Source of the DNA: Diaphorobacter aerolatus
Lineage (GTDB): Bacteria > Pseudomonadota > Gammaproteobacteria > Burkholderiales > Burkholderiaceae_C
Length of the DNA: 64,000 nucleotides
Assembly: GCF_014489535.1 (NCBI RefSeq)
Contig: NZ_CP060783.1
Location: 3,679,501-3,743,500 of the forward strand
Direction of reading: 5' to 3'
This document shows, piece after piece, positions 42,734-51,977 of this stretch. Both the position numbers and the translations under genes were made by a program. Below the pieces are notes generated by a model. The model was not told the DNA's origin. It made no database searches and worked only from the letters and a program-made list of their open reading frames with translations. Each line of letters begins with the position of its first letter. Within the stretch, counting starts at the first letter, position 1.

Positions 42734-45029
42734 ATGAGCGAGCAGAAGATCGAGTTCTACAAGGGCCCAGCGGGCGGCTGGGGCGCGCTCAACAGCGTGA
42801 AGAACGCGCTGCTTGCGCACAACATACCGCTCAAGGGCGTGAAGACGCTGCTTGCTGCCAACCAGCCCGATGGTTTCGACTGCCCTGGCTGCGCATGGCC
42901 GGATCGCAATCACGCATCGACGTTCGAGTTCTGCGAAAACGGTGTGAAGGCCGTGGCCGCCGAGGCGACGGCGCGGCGCGCAGGCCCCGAGCTGTTCGCG
43001 CGGCATACGGTCAGCGAGCTGGCAGCGCAAAGCGATTTCTGGCTTGAAGATCAGGGTCGGCTCACGCAGCCGATGGTGTATGAGGCCGCCGATGATCGCT
43101 ACCGGCCCATCGGCTGGGACGATGCGTTTGCGTTGATTGCGCGGCATCTGAACGCGTTGCCCGATCCGGATCAGGCCATTTTCTACACCTCGGGCGCACC
43201 AGCAACGAGGCCGCTTTTCTCTATCAATTGTTCGTGCGCGAGTTCGGCACCAACAATTTCCCCGACTGCTCCAACATGTGCCACGAACCAAGCGGCAGCG
43301 CGATGCGCTTGCAGATCGGCGTGGGCAAGGGCACGGTCGAGCTGGTGGACTTCGAGCAGGCCGATGCGATCTTCATCTTCGGCCAGAACCCCGGAACCAA
43401 CCACCCGCGCATGCTTGGCGAGCTGCGTGAGGCGCACCGACGCGGCGCGCGCATCGTGAGCTTCAATCCGCTGCGTGAACGCGGCCTTGAACGCTTCGTC
43501 GATCCACAGGATAAGCTGGAGATGGCGACCCTGAGGTCCACGCCGATCAGCACGCATTACTTTCAGCTGCGCGTGGGCGGTGATCTGGCGGCGGTCAAGG
43601 GCATGATGAAGCATGTGCTCGAGCAGGACGACGCACATGGCGACGTGCTGGACCATCGGTTCATTGCCGAACACACGAGCGGCTTTGACGCACTCGCGCA
43701 CAGCCTGCGCAGCGAAGCCTGGCAGGTGCTTGAGCAGGAGTCCGGCCTCACCGAGGCGCAGATGCGCAGCGCGGGCGATGTCTATGTCGGCGCGAAAAAC
43801 GTGATCGCCTGCTGGGGCATGGGCATCACCCAGCACATGCACTCGGTGGCGACGATCCAGATGATCGTGAACCTGCTGCTGCTGCGCGGCAACATCGGCC
43901 GCCCCGGCGCAGGCGTATGCCCGTGCGCGGCCACAGCAATGTGCAGGGCGACCGCACCATGGGCATCTGGGAGAAGCCGCCCGCCGCGCTGCTTGATCGC
44001 TTGCGCGAGGTCTACGGTTTCGCGCCGCCGCGCGAAGATGGGGTCGACACGGTGAAAGCCATCGAGCACATGCGCGACGGCAAGGCCAGGGTGTTTTTTG
44101 CGCTCGGCGGCAACTTCGCGGCAGCCACGCCCGACACCTACGAGACCTGGAAGGCGCTCGGCAACTGCGATCTCACCGTGCACGTGGCCACCAAGCTCAA
44201 TCGCAGCCATGTGGTGCATGGCAGGCAGGCGCTGATCCTGCCGTGCCTGGGTCGCACCGAGATGGACATCCAGAACGGCAGGCCGCAAGGGGTGACCGTT
44301 GAGGATTCGATGAGCATGGTCCACATCTCCATGGGCATCAACCTGCCCGCCTCGCAACATCTGCTGTCCGAGCCCGCCATCGTCGCGCGGCTTGCGCATG
44401 CGACGCTGGGCGAGCGCAGTCGCGTGGACTGGTTGCGTCTGGCGGGCGACTACGCGCTGATCCGCGACGACATCGAGAAGGTCTTTCCGGACTTCGCGAA
44501 TTTCAATCAACGCGTCGCAACGCCCGGCGGTTTTCGTCTGCGCAACACGGCGAGCGAACGCGTGTGGAATACGCCTGCGGGCAGGGCGACGTTCTTCGCG
44601 CACGACGTGCCGCGCGACACGCCTTCGCACCGTGCACGCGAGCGCATGCGCGATCAGCGCGTGTTCACGCTGCTCACCACACGTTCGCACGACCAGTACA
44701 ACACGACCATTTATGGCATGGACGACCGGTATCGCGGCGTGTTCGGCCAGCGCCGCGTGGTCTTCATCCATGCAGATGACATCCGCGCACTCGGCATGCA
44801 GGATGGGGATCGCGTCGCCATCCACACCGTGTGGGACGACGGGCAGGAGCGCTGCGTCGAGGGCTTCCGGCTCGTCGCCTACGACATCCCGCGCGGCAAC
44901 CTGGCCGCGTACTACCCCGAGACCAACGCGCTCGTGCCGCTGACGGCGGTGGCGGCGAATGCGGGAACGCCGACGTCCAAATCGATCCCCGTGGTGCTGC
45001 GACCGCATCTGAAAGAGGTCACTCAATGA
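42734..45029 (+). CDS. FdhF/YdeP-family molybdopterin oxidoreductase, frame broken twice
   Basis: About 765 residues when two deletions are restored (GGG at 43192-43194; CCC at 43920-43922). The N-terminal FDCPGCAWPD is the Cys-pair signature of the YdeP/FdhF-like group, which lacks selenocysteine. Molybdopterin-binding segments follow: [52 protein letters not shown], and the C-terminal molydopterin dinucleotide-binding domain (TTRSHDQYNTTIYGMDDRYRG). No signal peptide; cytoplasmic. Related to formate dehydrogenases but the substrate is not proven. Overlaps the next small gene by 4 bp (ATGA). Confidence 0.85.
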
Positions 45030-45325
45030 CGGCAGACGCCGCGCTTCCGCTGGCGCTGCGCCTCGTGATGGCGCTCGACGAAGAACTGCGCGCCCACGGC
45101 GATGATCGCGTGTCCGTCGCGCGGCTGTGCAAGATGCTGGACGCAAGCGCCAGTGCGTTGATGCGCGAGGCCACCCTGCTTGGCGATGCGGAAATCGCCG
45201 GCCAGCGCGGCCCGGGACTGCTGCGCATGGAGCAGGAAAACGGGCGCTGGATGGTGCGACTGACGGATGCCGGACTCGCGCTGCTGGTTCGACAGCGCGC
45301 GTGCGGCGAGTCCACGGGAGATTGA
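45026..45325 (+). CDS. small winged-helix-like partner of the FdhF/YdeP-family gene
   Basis: 99-residue protein, translationally coupled to the molybdoenzyme through ATGA. Pattern ALRLVMALDEELRAHGDDRVSVARLCKMLDASASALMREA resembles a helix-turn-helix, followed by a strand-rich wing (GLLRMEQENGRWMVRLTDAG). No Cys pair or membrane segment. I do not recognise a named family; a regulatory or chaperone role for the adjacent enzyme is possible. Confidence 0.7.
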   Translation: MTADAALPLALRLVMALDEELRAHGDDRVSVARLCKMLDASASALMREATLLGDAEIAGQRGPGLLRMEQENGRWMVRLTDAGLALLVRQRACGESTGD

Positions 45326-45361
45326 TGGAGTTGCGGTTGCGGGCGCGTGCGCCCGCGACGA

Positions 45362-46420
45362 TCAGAAGTCCCGCTCAAGCGCCAGTATCTGCGCGGCGAT
45401 TTGCTCCACGTCGGCCTGCGTGAGCGCACTGGCCTCGATGCGCTGGCGCTGTTCCCAGGTGTCGAAATGGCTGGATTGCGAGCGCTGGTAGTGCGGGTCG
45501 TAGTGCAGCCGCATCAGCTCGTCAAACAAGGGCGACAGCGACCTGTCGCGCGCCCAGGTCTGCCAGCGCCCCACGGTTTCCTTGCCCAGCGATTCGGTCA
45601 GCACGCCGAGTTTGCCCACAAGCGCTTCGACGTCGTCTCCGAGGTAGGCATAGTCGCGCAGCAGGTAGGCAAGGCGCGCTTCGTGCGTGGCGGCGATCTC
45701 GATCGTGGGAGCCGCGCGCATCTTCGCGACCAGTGGCAACGGAACGGTCAGGCGGCCGATGCGCGCGCTTTCGCCTTCCACATAGAGCGGACGCGACAGA
45801 TCGAGTGTCTCCAGCACCGCGCCGATCTGGGTTTCAAAATTCTTCTGCGTGGGCTGGGGCGTGCCCGGCAGCGTACCGAGCAGCGAGCCCTTGTGTCGCG
45901 CGCAGTGTTCAAGGTCGAGCATCTGCGCGCCCTGCGCCTCGAGCGCTTGCAGCACGCGTGTCTTGGCGCTGCCGGTCGCGCCGACGATCACCCGCAAATC
46001 GAGTCTGGGAACAATGTCCTCGATCTGCGAGATCACATGTCGGCGAAACGACTTGTAGCCGCCCGCGAGCTGCTGGGCGTCCCAGCCGACGAGTCGCAAC
46101 CAGTGCACCATCGAGCCACTGCGCATGCCGCCGCGCCAGCAATACACCAGGGGTTTCCAGTTCTCGGGCATGTCTGCAAGCTGGTGCTTGAGGTGTTTTG
46201 CCAGATTCGCCGCAACCATTGCACCGCCGACGCGCCGCGCCTCGAACGCGCCCTGCTGCACATAGAGCGTCCCGACAATGGCGCGCTCTTCGTTGTCGAG
46301 CACGGGACAGTTGATCGCGCCAGGAATATGGTCCTCGGCGAACTCCGCTGGCGAGCGGGCATCGATGATGGCGTCGAACCTGTGGCGATCTGCGGGGCGT
46401 ACGGGCTGGAAATGGGACAT
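45362..46420 (-). CDS. mnmH: tRNA 2-selenouridine synthase
   Basis: 352 residues (SelU/YbbB). The N-terminal rhodanese domain has DARSPAEFAEDHIPGAIN and the active-site Cys in YCWRGGMRSGS; the C-terminal P-loop domain has GATGSAKT. It replaces sulfur by selenium at the wobble 2-thiouridine of tRNAs for Lys, Glu and Gln using selenophosphate. Start at 46420 (MSHFQPVRP). Divergent from selD, which supplies its selenophosphate, across a 157-bp shared control region. Confidence 0.94.
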   Translation of the reverse strand: MSHFQPVRPADRHRFDAIIDARSPAEFAEDHIPGAINCPVLDNEERAIVGTLYVQQGAFEARRVGGAMVAANLAKHLKHQLADMPENWKPLVYCWRGGMRSGSMVHWLRLVGWDAQQLAGGYKSFRRHVISQIEDIVPRLDLRVIVGATGSAKTRVLQALEAQGAQMLDLEHCARHKGSLLGTLPGTPQPTQKNFETQIGAVLETLDLSRPLYVEGESARIGRLTVPLPLVAKMRAAPTIEIAATHEARLAYLLRDYAYLGDDVEALVGKLGVLTESLGKETVGRWQTWARDRSLSPLFDELMRLHYDPHYQRSQSSHFDTWEQRQRIEASALTQADVEQIAAQILALERDF

Positions 46421-46577
46421 GGGTGCTTGCGATCCGGTGTCGGCACTATACCGGCAGCGTCCGCCGCCATGCGATGGCGTTTCCCCGCGCGCAACGATGC
46501 ATTTGTCCACGCGGACCGGGGAACCCCGCAAATCTGGGATGATGGATGCAACTCTGTTTGCTTTTCACTGATTTGCC

Positions 46578-47653
46578 ATGACATCCGCAACCCCGTCCCC
46601 CCATCCTGCTGCGCCCTTGCCTCGCCTCACCTCGCTTTCGCATGGCGGTGGTTGCGGCTGCAAGATTGCACCCGGCGTGCTGTCGGAGATTCTGAAGTCG
46701 AGCGGCGCCAATGCCGTGATTCCACCGGAATTGATGGTGGGAATCGAGACCTCGGACGATGCTGCGGTTTACCGTCTCAACGACGAGCAGGCACTGGTGG
46801 CGACCACCGATTTTTTCATGCCGATCGTCGATGATCCCTATGAGTTCGGGCGCATCGCGGCGACCAATGCGCTGTCCGACGTCTACGCGATGGGCGGCAA
46901 GCCGATCATGGCGCTGGCGCTGGTGGCCATGCCGATCAACCAGTTGCCGCTCGAGGTGATTGGCGCCATCGTGCGCGGCGGGCAGGACGTATGCCGCGCC
47001 GCGGGCATTCCGATTGCGGGCGGCACACCATCGATTCGGTGGAGCCGATCTACGGCCTCGTCGCGATGGGCCTGGTGCACCCGGATCGCGTGCGCCGCAA
47101 CGCCGCCGCGAAGCCGGGCGACGTGCTCGTGCTGGGCAAACCGCTGGGCGTGGGCGTTTATTCGGCGGCGTTCAAGAAGCTCAAGCTGAGCGACGCAGGG
47201 TATCGCGAGATGATCGCCAACACCACCAGGCTCAATACCCCCGGCCCGCTGCTGGCCGAGTTGCCCGGCGTGCATGCCATCACCGATGTGACGGGCTTCG
47301 GGCTTGCGGGGCATGCGCTCGAGATGGCGCGTGGAGCGGGCTTGCAGGTGGTGGTCGATTGGGCCAGGGTGCCACTGCTGCCGGGCGTGGTGGAACTCGC
47401 GCAGGACGGCAACGTCACCGGCGCAAGCGGGCGCAACTGGGCGGCTTACGGCGAGCAGGTGCAGCTTGCGCAGGGACTGCATGCGACGACGCAGAATCTC
47501 GTGAGCGATCCGCAGACCTCGGGCGGCCTGCTGGTGTGCTGCACGCCGGACAGCGTTACCGAGGTGCTGGCGATTTTCGCGCGCGAGGGCTTTGGTGACG
47601 CGGCGGTGATCGGGCATGTCGAGGGCGGTGCGAGCGGCCTGCGCGTCGAGTGA
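46578..47653 (+). CDS. selD: selenophosphate synthetase, Cys-type, frame broken once
   Basis: About 358 residues. Makes selenophosphate from selenide and ATP for both MnmH and the SelA pathway. The N-terminal Gly-rich loop is HGGGCGCK, with Cys at the position that is Sec in some organisms, so SelD itself needs no recoding. Other motifs: [29 protein letters not shown], and [15 protein letters not shown]. The frame breaks near 47023 (one base short in GGCAC), joining PIAGG to [12 protein letters not shown]. Confidence 0.93.
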
Positions 47654-47695
47654 CCACGAGCCCATTGAAGTGATGAGCCATTCGGACAATTCCCA

Positions 47696-48166
47696 TTGGT
47701 TGTGCGCAAGGCGGTGATCGAAGACACCGACACCATTCTGCGTTTCGTGCGCGATCTCGCGATCTATGAAAAGGCCGAGCACGAGGTGCTCACCACGCCC
47801 GAACACGTGCATCGGACGATTTTCTCGACCGACGCAACGGCGCACGCGCTGGTCTGCGAGCAGGACGGCGTGGCGCTCGGCATGGCCGTCTATTTTTTCA
47901 ACTACTCCACCTGGCAGGGCCGCAACGGAATCTATCTGGAAGACCTCTATGTCGATCCGGCCGCGCGCGGCAAGGGCGCGGGCAAGGCGTTGCTCAAGGC
48001 GCTCGCGCGCATCGCCGTGGAAAAGGATTGCGGCCGATTCGAGTGGAGCTGTCTTGACTGGAATACACCGTCGCTTGAGTTCTATGACAGCCTCGGCGCG
48101 CTGCCGCAAAAGGAATGGATCCGCTACCGGTTGACCGGCCAGGCCCTGCTCGACCTCGCGGCGTGA
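47696..48166 (+). CDS. GNAT-family N-acetyltransferase
   Basis: GNAT fold of about 156 residues: VRKAVIEDTDTILRFVRDLAIYEKAE at the N-terminus, the acetyl-CoA loop DLYVDPAARGKGAGKALL, and a C-terminal WNTPSLEFYDSLGA, typical of diamine acetyltransferase-like (SAT) members. The frame opens with TTG at 47696. An out-of-frame ATG at 47673 (MSHSDNSH) would fuse smoothly with one base added near 47696, so the true start is probably 47673 with another single-base deletion. Confidence 0.85.
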   Translation: MVVRKAVIEDTDTILRFVRDLAIYEKAEHEVLTTPEHVHRTIFSTDATAHALVCEQDGVALGMAVYFFNYSTWQGRNGIYLEDLYVDPAARGKGAGKALLKALARIAVEKDCGRFEWSCLDWNTPSLEFYDSLGALPQKEWIRYRLTGQALLDLAA

Positions 48167-48200
48167 TTGCCGCGCTTGCAAGACAAGGGGCCTTTGTCCA

Positions 48201-49468
48201 TCACGTCCCGGCGCGCTCCAGCATGGCATGCAGCAGCACGTTGCACCCGGCAGCGATGTGTTCCGGTTTGGCGTCCTCGATCTCGTTGTGCGAGATGCCG
48301 TCCTTGCAGGGAATGAAGATCATCCCGGCAGGCGCGAGGCGAGCCATGTAGACCGCATCGTGCCCGCGCCCGACACGGCATCCATGTGGGAATAACCGAG
48401 CGTCTCGGCCCCTCGGCGAACGGCTTCGATGCAGTCGGCGTTGAAGGGTTGCGCGGGATAGCTCGACACCAGATCGATCTTGATCGGCAGTCCGGTTTCC
48501 TCGCTGACCCGCGCGGCCACGGCGCGGATGTCTGCGTCCATGGCTTCACAGTCCGCATCGCTTGCATTGCGCAGATCGATGCTGAACTTCACCTCGCCGG
48601 GAATCACGTTGCGACTGTTCGGATGCACGTTCACCATGCCGACCGTGCCACGTCCGTGCGGCGGATGGCGGTGCGCGCAGGCCACCACTTCCTGCATCAC
48701 GCGGGTGGCGACCTGTAGCGCGTCCTTGCGCAGCGCCATCGGCGTCGGACCGGCATGCGCCTCCATGCCGGTGACCGTGCAGTCGTACCAGCGAATGCCG
48801 AGCACGCCGGTCACGACGCCGATGGTCTTGTCGTTGTCTTCGAGCACCGGCCCCTGTTCGATATGCGTTTCAAAGTAATGCCCAATCGGGTGATCGCCGG
48901 GTTCCTCAGGGCCGATATAGCCAATGCGTTCGAGTTCCTGCTTCACGCTTTTGTTGTCGTTGTCCTTGGCGGCATAGGCGTGTTCCAGCGTGAAAGCCTT
49001 GGCGAAAACGCCCGAACCCATCATCACGGGAACAAAGCGCGAGCCTTCCTCGTTGGTCCAGAAAGCGACTTCGATGGGCGCCTCGGTTTCGATGTTGTGA
49101 TCGTTGAGCGTGCGCACCACCTCGATACCTGCGAGCACGCCGTAGTTGCCGTCGAACTTGCCGCCAGTGGGCTGCGTGTCGATGTGGCTGCCGGTCATGA
49201 TCGGCGCAAGACTGTTGTTGCGGCCTGCGCGGCGCATGAAACCGTTGCCGATCTTGTCGATGGTGACGCTCATGCCGGCCTCTGTAGCCCAGCGCGTGAC
49301 GAGGTCACGGCCCTGCTTGTCCAGGTCGGTCAACGCCAGACGGCAGACGCCGCCCTTGGCCGTTGCACCGATCTCGGCAAGCTCCATGAGCGATTGCCAG
49401 AGCCGGTCGCCATTCACGCGCAGCTTGCTGATGACATCGGTGTTGTTGCTTGTCACTTTGGTGTCCAT
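48201..49468 (-). CDS. M20-family Zn-dependent amidohydrolase (allantoate / N-carbamoyl-amino-acid type), frame broken once
   Basis: About 422 residues from the ATG at 49468, with GGAG upstream. Metal-binding motifs of the HyuC/AllC subgroup: GSHIDTQPTGGKFDGNYGV, NEEGSRF, and FETHIEQGPVLE; dimerisation domain with GMEAHAGPTPM. The frame breaks near 48362 (one G short on the plus strand), joining AVSGAG to HDAVYMARLAPAGMIFIPC, which carries the final metal-ligand His and the conserved GISHNE. Hydrolyses a ureido or carbamoyl amide; whether allantoate or beta-ureidopropionate is the substrate cannot be told. Confidence 0.86.
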
Positions 49469-49617
49469 GTCGGTTATCTCCTGATGGTTATTTTGCAGCA
49501 GTTGCGAGTCGGCTCGCATGGTTTTCAACCGCCGTGGATGCGAGGTCCTGGATGCGGTCTTGCTGTGACCGAGACCCCCAAGGCCGCGAGCCGCCGACGA
49601 CTGTACGAGCCCTTGAA

Positions 49618-49647
49618 TTGTGCGAACAGGCCAGGACAGGGTATAAT
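49618..49647 (+). promoter_or_regulatory. sigma70-type promoter of the infA transcript
   Basis: TTGTGC (49618-49623), 18-bp spacer, TATAAT (49642-49647). The -10 is a perfect consensus. It lies 260 bp upstream of the first coding sequence, implying a long 5' leader. Confidence 0.6.
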
Positions 49648-49907
49648 CCGTCCACGCGCTATGCACAGTCTCACCTTTTCTTAGCGCACGTACAACCCTA
49701 ATAGGCCCCTTGGCTATTCCGGTTCATCCTTTATGAAGACACGGCTGCGGCCCTTGCTCTTCGGCGTTCGGTGAGTTTTTCCAAGTCCATTCCGGGCTTG
49801 CGGTTTCCCCTCTTTTTCGCTTGCAGCGTCTTTTTTGGCGCCTCGGAAAAAGAATCTCCAACTCACATTTTTTCGCGCTTCGGTTGTCGAAGGCGCGGAC
49901 ACCGAAC
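49648..49907 (+). other. long 5' leader upstream of the 72-aa protein and infA
   Basis: About 250 nt without a recognisable conserved gene. It holds a possible 13-codon leader frame (ATG at 49733, stop just before 49774) and T-rich tracts (49775-49875). The 49469-49617 part of the gap, before the promoter, shows nothing I can name. Could be a structured, for example cold-responsive, leader; this is speculation from its length and the downstream genes. Confidence 0.35.
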
Positions 49908-50126
49908 ATGTTCATCCCCAGCATCGTCGAACGAGTGGGTAGTTACCTCGTAACGCCACTCGTCAAATCCAACGACAGCGGCCAGTTTCTGGCCTCTGTG
50001 TCCATACGTCGCGGCGCCTACGACCGCATATTCCGGTTCGCGAGCAGCTTCCCGACCAGCGCTCAAGCCATGCAGCACGCGCTTGTCGAAGGCCGGGGCA
50101 TGGTGCTCAGCAACCAACTCAACTGA
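49908..50126 (+). CDS. conserved small hypothetical protein upstream of infA
   Basis: 72 residues beginning MFIPSIVERVGSYLVTPL, with ASVSIRRGAYDRIFRF in the middle and HALVEGRGMVLSNQLN at the end. Codon use is like its neighbours, and it is 58 bp upstream of infA in the same direction. It resembles short beta-proteobacterial proteins of unknown function. No transmembrane segment or metal-binding motif. Confidence 0.62.
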   Translation: MFIPSIVERVGSYLVTPLVKSNDSGQFLASVSIRRGAYDRIFRFASSFPTSAQAMQHALVEGRGMVLSNQLN

Positions 50127-50184
50127 ACTGAAAAAGAACCAAGGCGGTGGTCCCTGACCGACCACCGTTCACTCTAGGAGTACT

Positions 50185-50451
50185 GTGTCAAAAGAAGAAC
50201 TCATCGAAATGCAAGGCCGGGTTGACGAAGTGCTGCCCGACGCACGATATCGCGTCACGCTGGAAAACGGACACCAGCTCGTCGCCTATACCGGTGGAAA
50301 GATGCGCAAGTTCCGCATCCGCATTCTGGCCGGAGACAAGGTCACTCTGGAGATGTCTCCATATGACCTGACCAAGGGCCGCGTGACCTTCCGCCATATC
50401 GAAACACGCTCTGGCGCACCTGCGAAAACACCGTTCCGCAAGCGCCATTGA
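50185..50451 (+). CDS. infA: translation initiation factor IF-1
   Basis: 88 residues, one S1/OB-fold domain: [42 protein letters not shown], and [12 protein letters not shown] start with a good AGGAG 6 nt upstream. The C-terminal extension ([13 protein letters not shown]) is longer than in E. coli IF-1 (72 residues). Burkholderiales often have two infA copies; this one lies outside a ribosomal-protein operon and so is probably the second, conditionally used copy. Confidence 0.93.
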   Translation: MSKEELIEMQGRVDEVLPDARYRVTLENGHQLVAYTGGKMRKFRIRILAGDKVTLEMSPYDLTKGRVTFRHIETRSGAPAKTPFRKRH

Positions 50452-50518
50452 TTCGCTCATTTTTTCAAACCCCAACGGTCCAGTTGTTCTGGCCCGTCTC
50501 ACAACCAGGAAATTCAAA

Positions 50519-50834
50519 ATGAATAATCGTCTCTACGTTGGCAACCTTGCCTACTCGACCACCAATGAATCGCTGACCCAGGCGTTCGGTGAATACGGCT
50601 CCGTCGCCAGCGCCAAGCTGGTAATGGACCGTGAAACCGGCCGCTCCAAGGGCTTCGCCTTTGTGGAAATGGAAACCGACGCTGACGCCCAAGCGGCGAT
50701 CAACGCCCTCGACGGCAAGTCCATGGACGGCCGCGCCATCAAGGTGAACGTCGCCCGTCCCCAGAGCCCGCAGCGGCGGCTTCAGCGGCGGTGGTGGTGG
50801 CGATCGCGGCGGCTATCGCAACAACCGTTATTGA
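50519..50834 (+). CDS. glycine-rich RNA-binding protein (RRM), frame broken once
   Basis: About 104 residues. One RNA-recognition motif with RNP2 RLYVGNL (residues 4-10) and RNP1 KGFAFVEM (44-51). The frame breaks at CCC 50767-50769. With one base restored the tail is GGFSGGGGGDRGGYRNNRY, the Gly-rich C-terminus normal for cyanobacterial and beta-proteobacterial Rbp proteins; as read it is an abnormal Arg/Trp-rich tail. Such proteins are often cold-induced, which fits the neighbouring infA. Confidence 0.9.
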
Positions 50835-50883
50835 GATGACGTGACGGCGGTGCTACGGCGTCGCCTTGCGGATTCAAAAATTG

Positions 50884-50917
50884 AAAGCCCGGTCAATATT
50901 GATCGGGGCTTTTGTTT
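50884..50917 (+). terminator. rho-independent terminator after the RRM gene
   Basis: Stem AAAGCCC (50884-50890) with GGGCTTT (50906-50912), extended by inner pairs, followed by T-rich sequence (TTGTTTTG). Confidence 0.8.
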
Positions 50918-50935
50918 TGTCTGGGCGTGATGGGA

Positions 50936-51081
50936 CTCTCATAAATTCCGTGTGTGAGGCATATGTTGAGCAACGGGATTTCTTAGGTCCCGCTGCCCAG
51001 TCAACTCGTCTTCGGTCTGGTCTTGGTGCCTGCGTAGTTGGAGGACGTACTTGCGATTTTTCGATGAGGGACTTATGAGAG
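50936..51081. mobile_element. possible IS256-like end / MITE-like remnant
   Basis: A 146-bp unit bounded by 9-bp inverted repeats, CTCTCATAA (50936-50944) and TTATGAGAG (51073-51081). The left side (CTCATAAATTCCGTGTGTGA) looks like the terminal repeat of IS256-type elements as I remember them. No transposase coding sequence remains. The whole stretch 50918-51244 has no convincing gene and reads as less GC-rich than the surroundings. Confidence 0.42.
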
Positions 51082-51244
51082 CGAAATGCTGAAATTCAAC
51101 ACGGCTTTCGACGAGCCGTTATCTCGTGCCAAGCTTCGCGCACCGAATTCTGACACGCCCGAATAATATTTTCCTTTGCTTTGGTGCTGGAATGCGATTT
51201 GCATCTTTCGTATACTGGAAGACCAATTGGTCACAAATATCGCC

Positions 51245-51976
51245 ATGCCAATCTTTATTACTCCCGGGCCACTGTGCTCGTCTTCATCCCAGTTCAAGGC
51301 GCTGGGTTCACAAGGCAATAGAGATTTGGCTCACCCGCAGCTCCGGCCAGGGCCAATCTGCGCTTCTTCAACTTATGAGCCCAAGCGGTTGAGTTTGGTC
51401 GATGAAGTGAATCTTTCTCCGCTCCAATTTACGTCTGGGAAAATGTGCCGGCGAGATGAGCATCTTCTGGGCTTTCTGCCAACAGTAGAAAAGGAGAAGA
51501 CAGTTCTAGTGGCTGTGATCGTCGGTGGTTTGACCAGCACCAATCCGTTCGGTCACGTCGCGATAGCCATTGAGGGGTACGGCACCTTCTCATATGGAAC
51601 GGACACGCCCGCAGGCACTGGACTGAGCGACTATCTTGCTAAACAAGGCGGGTACCGCTCTAGTGTTGTCTATTCTATTGAGACGACGGAAGCGCGAGCG
51701 CAATTGATAGCAGCGCGTGCAAAAAGTTTTGTTGGCAAGAAGTTACCAGATCCAACCAAAGACCCTAGAGGTTTCGCAGATACTTGCGCAACTAGAACAA
51801 TCAAGGCGCTGGAGGCTGGCGGATATAGCAATCCCAAGCCGACGCTATTTGGCAGTGCGCCGTCAATGTTCCCTCGGGACGCTGAGAATTACGGTCGTGA
51901 ATATGGTACGCAACTTCAATTGAAAAAAGGCGATACCGTTCCTGACATCTTCAAAAAATTTCAGAAGAAAGATTGA
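51245..51976 (+). CDS. candidate effector domain with permuted NlpC/P60-like (papain-fold) features
   Basis: 243 residues if started at the ATG at 51245 (MPIFITPGPL); the frame is open back to 51176 and the start is uncertain. A hydrophobic strand VLVAVIVGG precedes FGHVAIAIEGYGTFSYGTD, with His104. YLAKQGGYRSSVVYSIETTEA follows, then DTCATRTIKALEAGGY with Cys181. His-before-Cys order with this spacing recalls permuted papain-like peptidase/amidase domains found at the C-termini of Rhs and other polymorphic toxins. No signal peptide. Followed after 1 nt by a small membrane protein, like an effector/immunity pair. I am sure of the gene, not of the function. Confidence 0.6.
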   Translation: MPIFITPGPLCSSSSQFKALGSQGNRDLAHPQLRPGPICASSTYEPKRLSLVDEVNLSPLQFTSGKMCRRDEHLLGFLPTVEKEKTVLVAVIVGGLTSTNPFGHVAIAIEGYGTFSYGTDTPAGTGLSDYLAKQGGYRSSVVYSIETTEARAQLIAARAKSFVGKKLPDPTKDPRGFADTCATRTIKALEAGGYSNPKPTLFGSAPSMFPRDAENYGREYGTQLQLKKGDTVPDIFKKFQKKD

Positions 51977-51977
51977 G

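Noticed and set aside
41425..42735. upstream extension of the Mrr-like reading frame across apbC
   Set aside because: The extension is antisense to apbC and shows no similarity; the real protein begins at MAENSLFA.
43782..45146. 454-codon minus-strand open frame opposite the FdhF-like gene
   Set aside because: Mirror of a conserved coding region, Arg/His-rich, no family resemblance.
49714..49902. 62-codon minus-strand open frame (Lys/Arg-rich)
   Set aside because: No ribosome-binding site, no recognised family, lies in the leader of a plus-strand transcript.
51073..51318. 81-codon minus-strand open frame and overlapping plus-strand frames (50866-51078, 51126-51392)
   Set aside because: No conserved pattern; the region looks like an IS remnant plus the 5' part of the effector-like gene.
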